Under the pieces are notes generated by a model. That model worked only from the letters and a program-made list of their open reading frames with translations. It did no database searches and had not been told where the DNA came from. The position numbers and the translations under genes are program-made. This document shows positions 11,284 through 23,624 of a stretch of 64,000 nt of DNA, in pieces (within the stretch, counting starts at the first letter, position 1; the number at the start of each line of letters is the position of its first letter). The stretch lies in contig NC_049983.1 in the NCBI RefSeq assembly GCF_000003815.2, positions 23,491,494-23,555,493 on the forward strand. Direction: 5' to 3'. Source of the DNA: Branchiostoma floridae (taxonomy: Eukaryota; Chordata; Leptocardii; Amphioxiformes; Branchiostomatidae).

Positions 11284-13018
11284 TGCCTATCAGGACCTTA
11301 GTCCTTTATTATTTAATTTATTCATCAATGATATATCTGAGTGCTTTGACCCCACAAAATGTGACCCTGCAGTCCTAACCTCAAAATCTCTAAACTGTTT
11401 ATCCTGGGCAGACGATCTCGCTCTGATTTCATTGTCAAAACAAGGGCTACAGCATTGTATTGACTGCCTAGAAAACTATTGTAAGAAATGGAAGCTATCT
11501 GTCAATGTTTCAAAAACCAAGGTAGTTGTTTTTAGCAAAGGTTCTAGCAAGAATAACAAAGACCAATTCCATATTTATGGCAAAAATATAGAAATCACTG
11601 ACTGCTATACATACCTCGGCATTCCTTTCACATCCTCCGGAAAATTCAAAACCGCCAGGAAATATTTGAAAACCAAAGCAATGAGAGCACTTTTCAAACT
11701 CAAGGCTCTTTTACTCTCTAACAAGGACATTTCAATCAATCTCGGAAAAAATCTATTTGACAAATTTGTAAAACCCATCTTTATGTACTGTTCAGAAATC
11801 ACTTGCTTTGACCGCTTTTCTAAAAGTATAAGAATCATTGTATCACATACCAATAACATCTGCGAACCTTCCTCAAAGGTTTTTTCTACTTTACTTAAAA
11901 AACTTAATATTCTAGATAACTTTCCAGCTACCATTCGAAAAACCACCTCTTCTGCATTGAATACTACTTATGTTGTATGTTTGGAAAGAAATACAGATAA
12001 AGAAATACTATTGCGTCATGCCAATAGCCATATTTTACGAGATAACGGTTTCCAAATTATAAACCTAGACTCAAATCAACAAATTCCAGAATTTGACATC
12101 ATTGACATGCGCTTCCAAAAATTAGGCATTCATGCCAAAGCCTCAAACGATGGTGTCAGGGGAGAATTGGGAACTTTCCCAGCTAGGATTGATGCAGAAA
12201 TGCAACTTGTGAAATATTGGCATCGTTTAGTTAATCTGCCCGAAGATGCCCTTCTTCGTGATGAGGCATACAATACTGTTTCATTCGGAGAACATGATTG
12301 GATTGTCCACGTAAATGCGTAAAAAATATCCTCAACTACCAAGGCTTTGGACACATATGGCTGAACCCGAGGTCATACCACATAGACACAATCACCACTC
12401 AGTTACGACAACGTTTACAAGATATATACGTGCAAAATTGGCATTCCTCTATTCGAAACAATTCCAAACTCTCCTCTCTTTCTACATTGAACAAGCATTA
12501 CAAGCAACAAAATTACATTTCAACCATAAAGAGCCTTGACGCTCGTAGGGCAATCACACAACTCAGAATTGGCTGTCACAAATTAAATATAGAAACCGGA
12601 AGATTCCAAAAAATCCCTATCGATCAGAGGGTTTGTCCATTCTGTCCAGAGCTAATCGAAGACGAATATCACTTTATGGTTGTATGTCCCAAATATTCCG
12701 ATATACGCAATTCTCTATACAGAAGGCTGTCATTTTGTACACAAGGATTTATCCAAATGGACCTGAAGTGCAAATTCAGATACATAATGACATGTGACAA
12801 TCCCTGCATGGCAGATATAGGAAAATATATCAAAGAAGGTTTTGACATTAGAAATTCCCCAAATGATTGTAAAAGCCTCCAATGATTGTAAGAAACTTAT
12901 CCCATACTATAACTCCTGTATTAGTTAGATAAGTCTTAAGTTAAGTTATAGCACTGTAGTTATGTAGATGCCATACTTTGTACCTCGTACAATTGTTGTG
13001 CAATAAAGTTATGTATGA
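11284..13018 (+). mobile_element. 5'-truncated LINE: reverse transcriptase C-terminal half, one frameshift
   Basis: The reading frame begins in the palm region (DLSPLLFNLFINDI), passes the catalytic motif SWADDLALIS near 11405, and continues through 11432-12322. It shifts frame near 12310 and continues to 12885 with a zinc-binding cluster (CPFCPELIEDEYHFMVVC). The 3' end is CAATAAAGTTATGTATGAC. No RNase H domain follows, unlike the element at 42.35 kb. The target, compared with 3983-4030, lost a few tens of bases. The frameshift and truncation mean it is dead. Confidence 0.8.
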
Positions 13019-14999
13019 CATGAAAACGGGTGCGCTACACGTAGTTACTAAGCGATGAACACATTAATAGACAATTAATAATAGATGGGTTGTTGCCATA
13101 ATTCGAGTGTTAGTTTTAAAAGAGAGCTAGTGAGATCCTCTGAGGAAAAATAGACAGAGGCAGTGGCAGATCTTATAAACGAATCATTCAAGTTTTGTCA
13201 CTTTGAACATGTGTTTATTCATGAGAAAGCTCAAATCAGCCTACAAGCCGCTTTTCATTGAGGTCATGGGGTAATGGTCAGCTAAACAGAGATACAGATT
13301 ACATCATTCTAGATAGTCCCATAATCAATGTATCAACACACATCATTACATATACAAGGTACGAAAGGTACGAAACATATAGTTGAGAAAAAAGCTAGTT
13401 CTTGGTCCGTGTCCATCTTCTGATTGTCTCTCGCTTAGGTTTTGGGAATAGCCATAAGATTGCTTGTGTTTTGTCTGGTTGTTCTTATGCTTTGGTCTCT
13501 GCATTACACAGACATTACGTTTGCCGAAGAGGAGTGCACGTTGGTTAGCATAATGAAGGCTGTGCGATCAGTATAGATTACCCACCGCTGTAGAGGAGTT
13601 AGCAATCAATTTGCAGGTAATGAAACGGAGGATTAAAAAAAGGGCGCAGCGATCTTGTTGCGATGATCCTGAGTTTGAATATGACTCATTTTTCTTCGTC
13701 GGCATCAGGGTCATGCCTCCTCGTAATTTAGAGCTCGCAGACTCGTCGTCCGATCGATTTTCGCTACATGTGACGGGGCAATACAGGAGGGCCTGCATAC
13801 GGTAACGTGGCAATCGCACAGATGTTGTACGTACGCGCGTGTAAGCACGTGCAACCCACGTACCACTCACGTACGAACGATGCACGCAACCGGCTCACGG
13901 CCAGGCGTGGCGTGCAGACCACATATACATTACACCTTGCGCAACCGTGAGAATGACGTGTGTTGAGTCGTACTCCCCCCTGCTCTTTCAATTCCTAAAT
14001 GTGGCGGATGTGACGGACAAAAAGCACGTACAGCAGGTTGTGCCCTTAGCTTAAGTTAAGTACCGCCTCCGTACAAAATTCTACGGAGTCAAACGAATTT
14101 AGGAGCACGCAGACATGCAATGGCACTTGAAGTGCATGCAGTTTGGTAGCGACAAAGGTTTGACGGTTAGTTTACTGGCGCTCCGGGTTGGAACGGCAGC
14201 TGCCGCTTGCAGCGAACCAGGGCCTTAAAGGCACGCCTGAACACAGGCAGCTTCCAGGCGTACAGAAAAGGGTTCAGGACATAGTTCATGCGGTACAGCA
14301 TAAACAGCACTACTATAGCTGCCTTTGGCAAGAAGCCTTCATGCACATTGATGCTGAACAACAGCACGCTCGGAGCCGAGCAAACCGTGAATGCACCAAA
14401 GATGAGGAACATGTGTTTGGTGCGCTGGATTACCCTTTGTGACACGTATTGCTCACGGTTGGCAAGGTGTTGATTCGCTGCTGCCATGGTAACTACAGAA
14501 TCTTTCACGAAGAAGTAGATCCTCGTGTAGATGGCAATGACTACGCAGAAGACGAGCAAATAGAAAAGCCCATAGATGTTTGAGACGTAGGCTGGACTGT
14601 AAGGACTGTCGTGCAGATTTATGAGACAGACATGGTTATCTTTGCTCCAGCCGAATTCACCATAGCCTAGGAACCCTGGAACCACCAACAACACACTCAC
14701 AACCCACGACACCAGAACCCATAAGAACGACTTGATAGGGCTGAAGAGTTTCCTGTACGTGTCCGGCGACTTGGTGACGTGTATGTACCAGTACCATAGA
14801 TAGCGACGATACGTAGATACTTAAGAAGAACAAGGCTCCGACCACAGGGCACATGGCATGTCCGAGAGAAGGGGCGCCAGCGATCCTGGAGGCTGTTGCT
14901 GTTGGGTACCTAAAGCCTGTCATCATGACGTCACTGATGCTGATGCTCAGGATAAAGGTGTTTGCGGACGTCCGTACCTGCGGAAATAATACCCTTGCA

Positions 15000-15110
15000 T
15001 CATCATCTTGATCATCATCATCATCATGATCATCATCATGATCATCATCATCACCATCATCACCATCACCACCATCATCATCATCATTATTATTATTATT
15101 GTTATTCTTA
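15000..15110. repeat. (ATC)n microsatellite in the last intron of GPCR copy C
   Basis: Trinucleotide tract with GATCATCATC variants just upstream (minus sense) of the TM2-TM7 exon. Confidence 0.85.
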
Positions 15111-16049
15111 AACAGGCTATATAGATTCATAAATTATCCTTATTCACAAATAATTGAGCAAAGCCATACAAGTAAAGAATTTGAAGAGGAACGACGGTAT
15201 TATGTGCACGTTGAGACAAACCTACAGGGGGCACAGTAAAAAAGGAAACTGTCTATCTGTAGGGCTCGCTGACATCATAACAGTCAGAAAATAATTTGAC
15301 AGAACTACTCTGTCAATGGTGGGAAATGTTTATTTCCAAGCAGATCCCACGGTAGCATAAGATATATAGTATCAAAAGCTGTCAGAGGAGTGGAGCCGGT
15401 CTAGGAGTGTTTCGCTACATTCCTTGGCCAGTTTAGTACTTATCTTATGCCATCGTAGGATCTGCTTGGAGATTAGGGAAACGTACCTGTCTGTAAGAGC
15501 AGAAGGCCAAGATGACAAGACCATTGCCTACGGTACCCACGAGGCTGTAGATGACCGACACCGTGCTGATTACCACTTCAAATGCTGATGTCACGGTTTT
15601 GTTCTCAGAGTCAGGTAGGGCTGGGTTGAAAGAGGCAATAACAAAAATGAAGTCAAACCCCACGATAATAGTAATGTAGGTTTCAGAATCGTATTCGATA
15701 TTCTGTATGTACATGTTAATCTTTGTATGTTAGAATTTAGATTATTTACCTGTTTCAATCACTTCATGTATTTGTTTTTGTTCACTTGCAATTAGCCCCA
15801 TTGGCATGAATTTGCAATAAAACCTTTATCAGGTCTACAATAACCGGTTGGTTAGCTACACGAGGACACCAATACCGGAGTTCTAGTAAACAAATCACGA
15901 CAAGCATACGAGAATACCAGCCCGTGGTTATGTGAATATGTCTAACCTGACGCAAGTTTGTGATCTGTATATTGATTTTACATTCCCTGTTCTTCATATG
16001 TCTCAGACTATGCCTGGAAGATAATATATAGACATACACCAGAATCCAC

Positions 16050-16229
16050 CAAAATCCCTTGAACAGAGATGGGGGCTGTTACCGACTTCCAGCGACTTTT
16101 TGCATGTTTTGAGCCGTTGTCCACGTCACTTCAACAGAGATGGGAGTATTACCGACGTTTATCGACCTTTGACCCGTTGTTCACCTCACTTAAGAAGAGA
16201 CGGGGGCCGGAACCAACTCCAAGTGACCT
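16050..16229. repeat. Three tandem units of about 60 bp
   Basis: Units contain AACAGAGATGGG, ACCGACTTCCA and CGACCTTTGACCCGTTG with variation, running up to the gap. Single related units occur at 545-600, 8270-8325 and 21340-21400 near other receptor copies. Confidence 0.55.
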
Positions 16230-16329
16230 NNNNNNNNNNNNNNNNNNNNNNNNNNNNNNNNNNNNNNNNNNNNNNNNNNNNNNNNNNNNNNNNNNNNNNN
16301 NNNNNNNNNNNNNNNNNNNNNNNNNNNNN
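16230..16329. other. Assembly gap (100 N)
   Basis: Run of N of placeholder length. Confidence 0.99.
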
Positions 16330-16335
16330 TAAATC

Positions 16336-16545
16336 TACTCTCCAAGCAGAGGTTAGACTCCGCCTGTTTTTTTAACGTTTTTTTTAGTCGTTTATATCGG
16401 GCTTTCTATTTTGTGTTGTATCTTGTATTGTCAAAGCCTTGTTTGGAAGGCGTACTTCAAGGAAAGTGACAAAATAGAAAGCCCGATAAAAACGACTAAA
16501 AAACGTTTAAAAAACAGCCGGAGCCTAACCTCTGCTTGGAGAGTA
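16336..16545. mobile_element. Foldback MITE (TACTCTCCAAGCAGAGG termini), 210 bp
   Basis: Long inverted arms: TACTCTCCAAGCAGAGGTTA at left, TAACCTCTGCTTGGAGAGTA at right, with matching inner words AACGTTTTTTTTAGTCG and GGGCTTTCTATTTTGT. The right flank gtgtaaacc (16546-16554) agrees at five of six readable positions with the left flank, which abuts the gap. Confidence 0.7.
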
Positions 16546-16574
16546 GTGTAAACCGCCTTGTGGCTGATACGAGA

Positions 16575-16797
16575 TGGAGGCCTCTATTCGGTTGACGTGC
16601 GAAGCACGGGACCTTCATTTAACGTCCTATCATAGGGTCGGCTTTAAACAAAGCTAGATACTCATTTTCACCTGAGTGAAGTGAGGAAAGTCGTGTTTCC
16701 CAATGGCACAAGATCGGTGACACGGCAGGATTCAAACCCAGGACCGCTAGGACCTGAGCTAAACGCACTTCATTGCCGATTACGCCACGCGATCTCA
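16575..16797 (-). mobile_element. tRNA-derived SINE
   Basis: On the minus strand it has an A-box-like TGGCGTAATCGG and B-box-like GGTTTGAATCC. A conserved body follows (TGCCATTGGGAAACACGAC, then TAGGACGTTAAATGAAGG). The same body words occur in the SINEs at 21861 and 26079. Confidence 0.6.
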
Positions 16798-17707
16798 CCA
16801 TTATACCAGAAGTCGGCAGTAATGAATGTTGCCACGTACCTGTCGTGACGTTGCCAGCGACGCCGTCCGGTTCCTCGACATAGAGGGCCCTGTAGAAGGC
16901 CGTTGTCGAATCCATTCCTGACAATGTAACGGTAAAGGGGCATTCACGTTATCAGCTGATAATTGACTAATGTTTATTGCAAGTTCATGCCCGTAGGCTA
17001 ATTGCAAGTACATGGTAGAAACAAGATAGGCAATGTGCTTGAAACAAGGAACTGTGATAACTATTAAACAAAGAGACTACTCGAATACTTGTGTAGACTA
17101 TATCTAGATAGGTTGGGTTTGACTTCTTTTTTCAGAAATAGATGAAGACAAAGAGTGACAATTTTTCTACAATATGGGTTTTGTGATCTGAGGAGAAAAG
17201 TGGCTTTCTGTAATAGGCCCTAGAAAGGACAGCATTTTGCAACCACTGACTGTACCAAGAGAAATAATTGTTAGTTTGACATGCCTTGGACAGCCTAGGT
17301 ACCACCCGGGTGTCGATGCAAATCGACAACGGTGCCGGTGCCGCATTCTGATCAATCATAATTAGCGATACACACAGGAAAGTAAGGGATATGCAGGCAT
17401 TGGCCATCAAAAGGAGCGAAACGTATGCCAGAGCAGAGGGAATAAGTACAGACTGCAAGGGGGGAATGGCTCCTTCTGTTAACATTGATAATGAGCTTTG
17501 TTGTTCTAAAAAGCCAAAGACTGCAATGTTTCGAATATTTTCTGTGGAAATTCTGGTTTCAAAATGCAATCTGTAATCTTCTTAGAAATGTATGTAGCAA
17601 AGAACAAATGTGACTTTTCAGAAATTCGACAAAGGAATTCACCAAGGGATCTATGTGCCATACAGAAGTTTGCAAGTTTGGGTAGGCTATATGATAATAA
17701 CGTTAAT

Positions 17708-18030
17708 GAATGAATGAAAGACCTTTATTGTACATTCATGCCTCGACGGGCTAGGTACAGGTCACTGATAACAGACATGACTGATAACAGACATAACAAA
17801 CATATGCAAAAACAACAAGATACAATTAACTAGCTGAAGGTACTAAGCTAACAGGATGGTCGACATCTTCTCGCTTCTTTGTACAGGTGTAGATATAGGA
17901 ACAGATAATGTTTGATATACAGGGTTTGTCTAGGCGCATCAAAAATAGAAATTTATCCGTTGCATTAAGGTGTTCAAAATATGGGAACTCTTTTCTTATA
18001 TATTCATAAAGCACAATCCGTTCATTATGG
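17708..18030 (-). mobile_element. LINE 3' fragment with ATTC tail
   Basis: A minus-strand frame at 17826-18014 encodes the end of a LINE polyprotein (DKFLFLMRLDKPCISNIIC, then KKRE). An AATAAAGGTCTTTCATTC end lies near 17708-17735. Same broad family as 11284-13018. Confidence 0.6.
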
Positions 18031-20624
18031 TACAGTTTACAGTGTAATGACCCGCCTGTTCCTCGGTGTACATGGTGTCATAACGCCTGGTCCTTTGCTA
18101 TAATCACCGAATAAAACCACCTCGGGCGGGTCATTAACCATTGATTTTGACATGCCTTGCATGGACACATTCACTTTAAAGTGACTCATTTTGTACAATG
18201 AAGCCACTGCAAGACTCAATTGTCCGGCATAAGATCAACGATCAACATGTGGCCATAGGCAACACCTCTGATAATGCAGTATTTGCATGTATCTGTACTT
18301 ACTATTATAATAAAAATAGGTTTGACAGCAATCGTATATGTGGCGACTAACCTAAAGCCATATTGTGAGGTTATTGAACCAATAGTACATTGTACCGTAT
18401 TCATGTGTTAGACCGTGGACTTAAGCTTATCTTAACATGAATATATTCGTACCAGCTGCTACACCATGCAATATTTTTCTTATCTCCAGTCAGATCTATA
18501 GCGGGCAAAGACAATACCCAAAACCTAAATAGTGTCCAACAGGCCAATTGGACACTGTGTAGCCCTTGGTCTGTCTGTGCCCACCCGATTGATCTGCTTG
18601 GAGATTGTGTTCTCACCAGATTCTGTCCAGTACGAATCGTCAGGTGAAACAGAAGTGTGCCCATCCTCGTGTGTTTGGCGTGTGGGAGCGACCGTTGCCG
18701 GACGGGCTTCCAACAGAGGCTGAATAGTCACTGAGAACGAAATAATGTGACGGCATTTCATCAGTTATCATATTCACACGATAGTAACACGTTGGTGAGT
18801 TTCAAATCTGAGAAGTGCGTCATTTCTGGTCTCATTGATGTATTACTCTGAGTGGGCACCCTAAAAGAGATCCGAGCCAAAAAATTAACGGCTGCATAGA
18901 CGCGTCTTTTTAGCGGTGAGAAATTCCCTTTTAGGCAGACGAACTGATCTCAAAAGTTAGATTGGTGAAAGCTTGTTTGTAACTGAAGAAATTAGCAGGT
19001 AAAGTTTTGCAACCGCGCGCTAGGTCGGAGGTTCACAGGCCTGAGTTCTGAGTGGTGCGGTTGTAGCCTATTGTGGGGATTGAATAATTGTAGTTTGTAA
19101 TTGCTATAAAAAAAGAACCTATGTATAGTTGACGTTGGCAACTTTTTCCCACGATATAGGGTAAATGTGCTCAACATAGAATAAAAAATCTGCTACAATT
19201 TTACGTAGCTTCATTATGAACGCGTCCATGTAAACCACGAATTATAACATAGATGTCCATGGGAAGAAGAAACTCATCAATGAGACCTTCCTTATGTATA
19301 TTTTTTGCTTTGCTAAACGGTTTTGATACATTCTATCCTACCGACCAATGCAATGATGCTCTAGACTATTGTGTTACAATAACATGACATTTGGAGTACG
19401 GAATATACATTTTCCGTCTGAAAAAAATTAAAATTCTCAAATGTACAATTTTGAAGTGGTGTTTGTCCAAACCAATTTTTTAGTAAAACAAGTTAAACCT
19501 CTTTGGTGACAACACCAGTGCACAGGAGCCTAAGATTAAAAAGATTTTGTCTGCAAATAACAAAGGATTACAAATTAAATCATGTTTAAGCATCGTATGA
19601 CCAAACGTTGTGAATGGCGTCCTTTGGATATGTCCAAGGTATCCCCATACGAAAGTTCGGATCATTTTAATCTAAAAATTGGGGGAAATAACGTCTAAGG
19701 GTATTTTACCTAGTCTGCCGTCATGCCAGATATCATGAAAGTCAGCCCAGGAACGATCAAAATGAACTTGTAATGAGAAAATGTCTCATTTTTATTTCGT
19801 CAGGTCTTTTAGATTTGAAGTCGATTCTGAACACAGAGTCCAAAATCCCAGGACACAAATGTTACCGTGGTTTACATAGATAATCTATAGATAATCCTTA
19901 TTTCATGTTCATTCCCCAGAGGGATAAACAATGATGGCGCTGGCATGAACCTCCTAATTACAACCTCCTTCGTATGAAGAATGCCCGATTTGAGTCATGA
20001 AAAACAAGTTTTAATGACATCAGCAATTATGCAAAAGGTACAGACATAATTGTTTCCAAGCATAACAATAGCAAAAAACAAATGCATGTAATTTGTCCAC
20101 GGTAGACGACATGCCCAATCCCACAGCTTCAGTGGAAAACACAAAATGCCGGTGCGCGTTTATTTTTCTAAATTTCTCCAGTTTTTGTTCCCGATTTCTC
20201 GACAAAAAGGGTCCTGCACTTTTTTAAGAGCGGGCGGCCTCTGTCTAAACCGTCACAAGCAGCATTACACACATGAGAGCGTCATTTGACAGGCGGACAC
20301 CCCCTTGTGGAAACACTCGACAAGTAAAAATGAAGGGAAACGCAGGGAAAAGAATTCATTTCACTTCCATTACCATATCTCTGGTATGGAGCATGATTGA
20401 AAAACCATATATTTCACTCCTATACCGATGGTATAGAGCGACATATAACATTACGTAAAAGATAGACAAGAGCAAATATACCCAACTTGACTGGTAACAG
20501 TTACTCAAGTAGCTATATACACATATACTTGATTTTGGAAACCGTCAGACGTTCCAGGCAACATCCTTTACCTCTATCTTTTGTCTGTGACTGGAGCTGT
20601 ATCTGAAATTCACCAGCTTTTAAC

Positions 20625-21345
20625 AGAATTAGGCGAAGACGATTTTTAGAAAAAAGAAAACAGGAAACAAAATGAGAGCAAAAATACATACCTATCGGTG
20701 TCAACCAGAACAGTAGACTTGGAAACAGGCAGGCGAGGAATCTATTCATTTTTACACCCAAGGAAAAAACACGTCCCTTGTCAACCACAGCGAGGATAAG
20801 GTTATGCCCAGATCCATTGATTAACGTCTTTTCTGAGTAATTAGCACAAGGCTCTCCTATGGTCACTTTGATCCTAGAGGATATAGCGAACGGAAGTGAG
20901 GTGAGACACGCAGATCAGCATGCCTATTTAGGAAGGTAGTCATGGAAACGGCCGCGGGTGCGCCACATGCGGTTATTGATGCGATTTTGCTCTCATTTTT
21001 GTTTCCTGTTTCCTTTTTCTAAAATTCGTCTTCGCCTGATCAAACATCATTAATGCTAGTAATGGTCACTACATACAAGCCAAGTGTCAAAACCTGTGGA
21101 CGTCAAAAGCCCTAGCTTATTTGCTCTCATATTCAAAACACACCCAGACATTATGGACTCATGCAGTTGTACTTAAAATAAGACACCAAACGGCCCCGTG
21201 TGTAAACTTAGCGCTATGAGTCTCCTCGAAAACGCGCGTGTAAGCCCCGCCATTCCTCATTCGCAGCTGTAAGAAGGGTTAGCAATCAATTAATTGCCTC
21301 CATGATTTCATGGATGCTATATTTTCACTAGCGTTTGTCTGTCTG
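20625..21345. repeat. Segmental duplicate 1 carrying the signal-peptide exon of copy C
   Basis: About 720 bp nearly identical to 23501-24224. It includes exon 1, the upstream region and a pair of inverted arms (20631-20684 and 20985-21037). It ends at CTAGCGTTTGTCTGTCTG. Confidence 0.75.
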
Positions 21346-21512
21346 TACCGACTTCGAGTGACCTTTGAAACGTTGCACGCCTTGCACCTCGGATATCTTG
21401 AAGAAGACCAGAGGACCGGTTGAAAATTTGGTCAGTCGCTGGAATCTAGTCCAATCGTCGTCATTGTACCAGAACTCGAGATCGGTACGTAGTAATTAAT
21501 GCTGCCACTTAC

Positions 21513-23624
21513 CCATCGTGGCGTTGCCAGCGACGCCGTCCGGTTCCTCGGCATAGAGGGCCCTGTAGAAGACCGTTGCCGAAGCCATCCCTACCAATGT
21601 AACGGTAAAAGTGCATTCAAGTTATCAACTGATAGTAGCCCCTAGAAAGGACTGTGTACTCATTTTTCAACCACTGACTGTACAAAGAGTATCCTTTTCA
21701 AGCTGAAATGATCCAAAGGCTATGCCACACATCCAGACCGGAAGTTTGATTAGTAACAGTGACTGATCGAAAGCTTGTTGGTGAGCGCTTCATAGTAATA
21801 GTATGCACTGATTTAAAAATAAAACTGTAAAATTGTATCATAATGTTGATTAATGTTGACGAGACTGAGTGGCGCAGCGAAAGCGTATTCGAATTCGTGG
21901 CCTAAAGGTCTTGAGCTCGAATCCTGCCTGCCATGTACCCGATCTAGTTCCCTTGCAAAAGGCTTCGGCTTGGGCCGTCCCTCGGATAGGACGTTAAATG
22001 ACGGTATGGGGAGAGCCGCACCGCACCCCAATCTCTAAAGAACCCCCACATGTGCGATGGTGCGGTGTGCGATGGTGCAAAATCCTTCCGTCTGGAATTG
22101 GTGATTCTCTACAAATCACCTGGACTCCAGGAAGAATAGTGACATATCAGTCACTAATGGAGATCAGTATAACCAAACCAAACCAAAAACCGTCAAAAAT
22201 GAACTTAGATCCAAGTATTGAACATTTCTGTTAGAAGTGTTGGGCTGTGACCTTCTTGTGCAAGTTGGTCATGATTCAAAGTAGGATAGTCACATCACAG
22301 CTGGTAGTTCCAAGTTCTTTTGCGGCCCCGTGTGTAAACAGATCGATACTGACTTTAGAAACTGGCTGCCACCACAGGGAGGTCAGATCACTGGCAGAGT
22401 AACTCGCAACAGCCACAAACTGAACTGTCCTAAAGCAAAGACGAACCGGTACTTGAACTCCACCATACCGTACCTGACTAGACTGATAAATAAGAATGGG
22501 CAGTGATCTGCTCCGTATCTCATGTCAATATGATAGTAATTTTATCTATTGTCTGTCTAGCCTTTTTAAGTGCAAAGGTAAAGCATTGTTATTGATATAG
22601 TAAAGCCACATTTGATGCGCTCCTGTCAAGTTATATAGGTTTTAAAGATTGTAAATTGGTTTTTAATGCAGTGGCCAACGCTATGATATCCAAAAAAGCT
22701 ATCTTGTATCTGAGTGTGCAAACCAAACCAATGCTACAGCACGCAATGTTTCTCTAATCTCCAAACAGATTTATCGGAGGCCAAGACAGTATCTAAAGAC
22801 TAAACAGTGTCCAACCGGCCAATTGGACACTGTCTAGCCTTACGATACTGGCTGTGCCCCGGACATATCTACCAGGACTTTCGCGGTGGTTTAATGTTTA
22901 GTGGCCGCTTCACCGTGAAATTAAAACCACCGCGAGCATTTTCCATGGCAGTAAGAGACTACAGTGCATGGTGCTACCGCGAACTTGAAACCACCGCGAA
23001 AATTCCTTTTTCCCGCTACCACGAAATTGATTGAATCCACGCGAACTTGAATGCATTTACAGTACGTTTCCCACCAGATTCTGTCGAGTACGAGTCGTCA
23101 GGTGAAACAGACGTCTGCCCATCCTCGTGTGTTTGGCGTGTGGGAGCGACCGTCACTGGCCGGGCTTCCAACAGAGGCTGGATAGTCGCTGAAAACAAAA
23201 TAATGGGACAACATTTCAGTTTATCATATTCACAAGATACTAGTAACACGTTGGTGAGTTTCAAATCTGATAAGTGTGCCATTTCTTCTATGTATATTTT
23301 TTTCTTTGCTTAAACGATTTTTATACATTCTATCCCATAGACCAATTCAATAATATTCTAGAAACTAGTAATAAATACAATAACATTTTTGTAGGGTCTG
23401 CCGCTACCAGCCCAAAGCTGCCTAGGCAGATCCATGTAAGGACTTGTCTCATCGTCAATGACATGTGGAGTACAGAATATACATTTTCCGTCTGAATATA
23501 GAATTAGGCGAAGACGATTTTTAGAAAAAAGAAAACAGGAAACAAAATGAGAGCAAAAATACATACCTATCGGTGTCAACCAGAACAGCAGACTTGGAAA
23601 CAGACAGGCGATGAATCTATTCAT
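21513..23624 (-). CDS. GPCR copy D: first three exons only, no TM exons found
   Basis: Exon 1 (23567-23624) encodes the signal peptide MNRFIACLFPSLLFWLT. Exon 2 (23075-23188) encodes a Thr-rich segment that includes VTVAPTRQTHEDGQTSVS. Exon 3 (21513-21590) encodes a 26-residue segment with FYRALYAEEPDGVAGNAT. All are in phase 1 and flanked by canonical splice sites. The next downstream exon-like sequence is the signal exon of copy C at 20692-20749. D is therefore either a gene that lost its transmembrane exons, or a set of alternative 5' exons for copy C. An RNA read joining 21513 to 15620 would support the second reading. The block from 21.5 to 24.2 kb is a diverged duplicate of the matching part of copy C. 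Confidence 0.55.
21861..22193 (+). mobile_element. tRNA-derived SINE with AACCAAACC tail
   Basis: A-box-like GAGTGGCGCAGCGA and B-box-like AGCTCGAATCC lie 45-50 bp apart. They are followed by a body containing CGGATAGGACGTTAAATGACGG and a tail of AACCAAACCAAACC. Confidence 0.65.

Larger units (their letters stand above)
14167..20749 (-). pseudogene. GPCR copy C (moody/GPR84/melatonin-receptor-like), frameshifted at the end of TM3
   Basis: Five minus-strand exons: signal peptide 20692-20749 (starts MNRFLACLFPSLLFWLT); N-terminal segment 18617-18730; a 78-nt exon 16840-16917 with an NVT sequon; TM1 15487-15620; and TM2-TM7 14167-14977 ending GAPVN stop. All junctions are GT-AG and in phase. 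Aligned with copy B, about 14 bp are missing near 14788. This removes the codons for the NRC motif (the DRY equivalent at TM3) and shifts the frame, so the TM3 frame stops near 14657. The downstream frame (TM4-TM7) is otherwise open, with CSAPS and NPFLYAW. The TM1 acceptor has moved downstream because about 200 bp is inserted at 15.63-15.84 kb relative to A and B. Probably a pseudogene; a sequencing or assembly error in this deletion is the alternative. Confidence 0.72.

Noticed and set aside
21861-21930. Possible tRNA gene
   Set aside because: Boxes fit, but the 3' body and AACC tail are shared with other copies, so it is a SINE.
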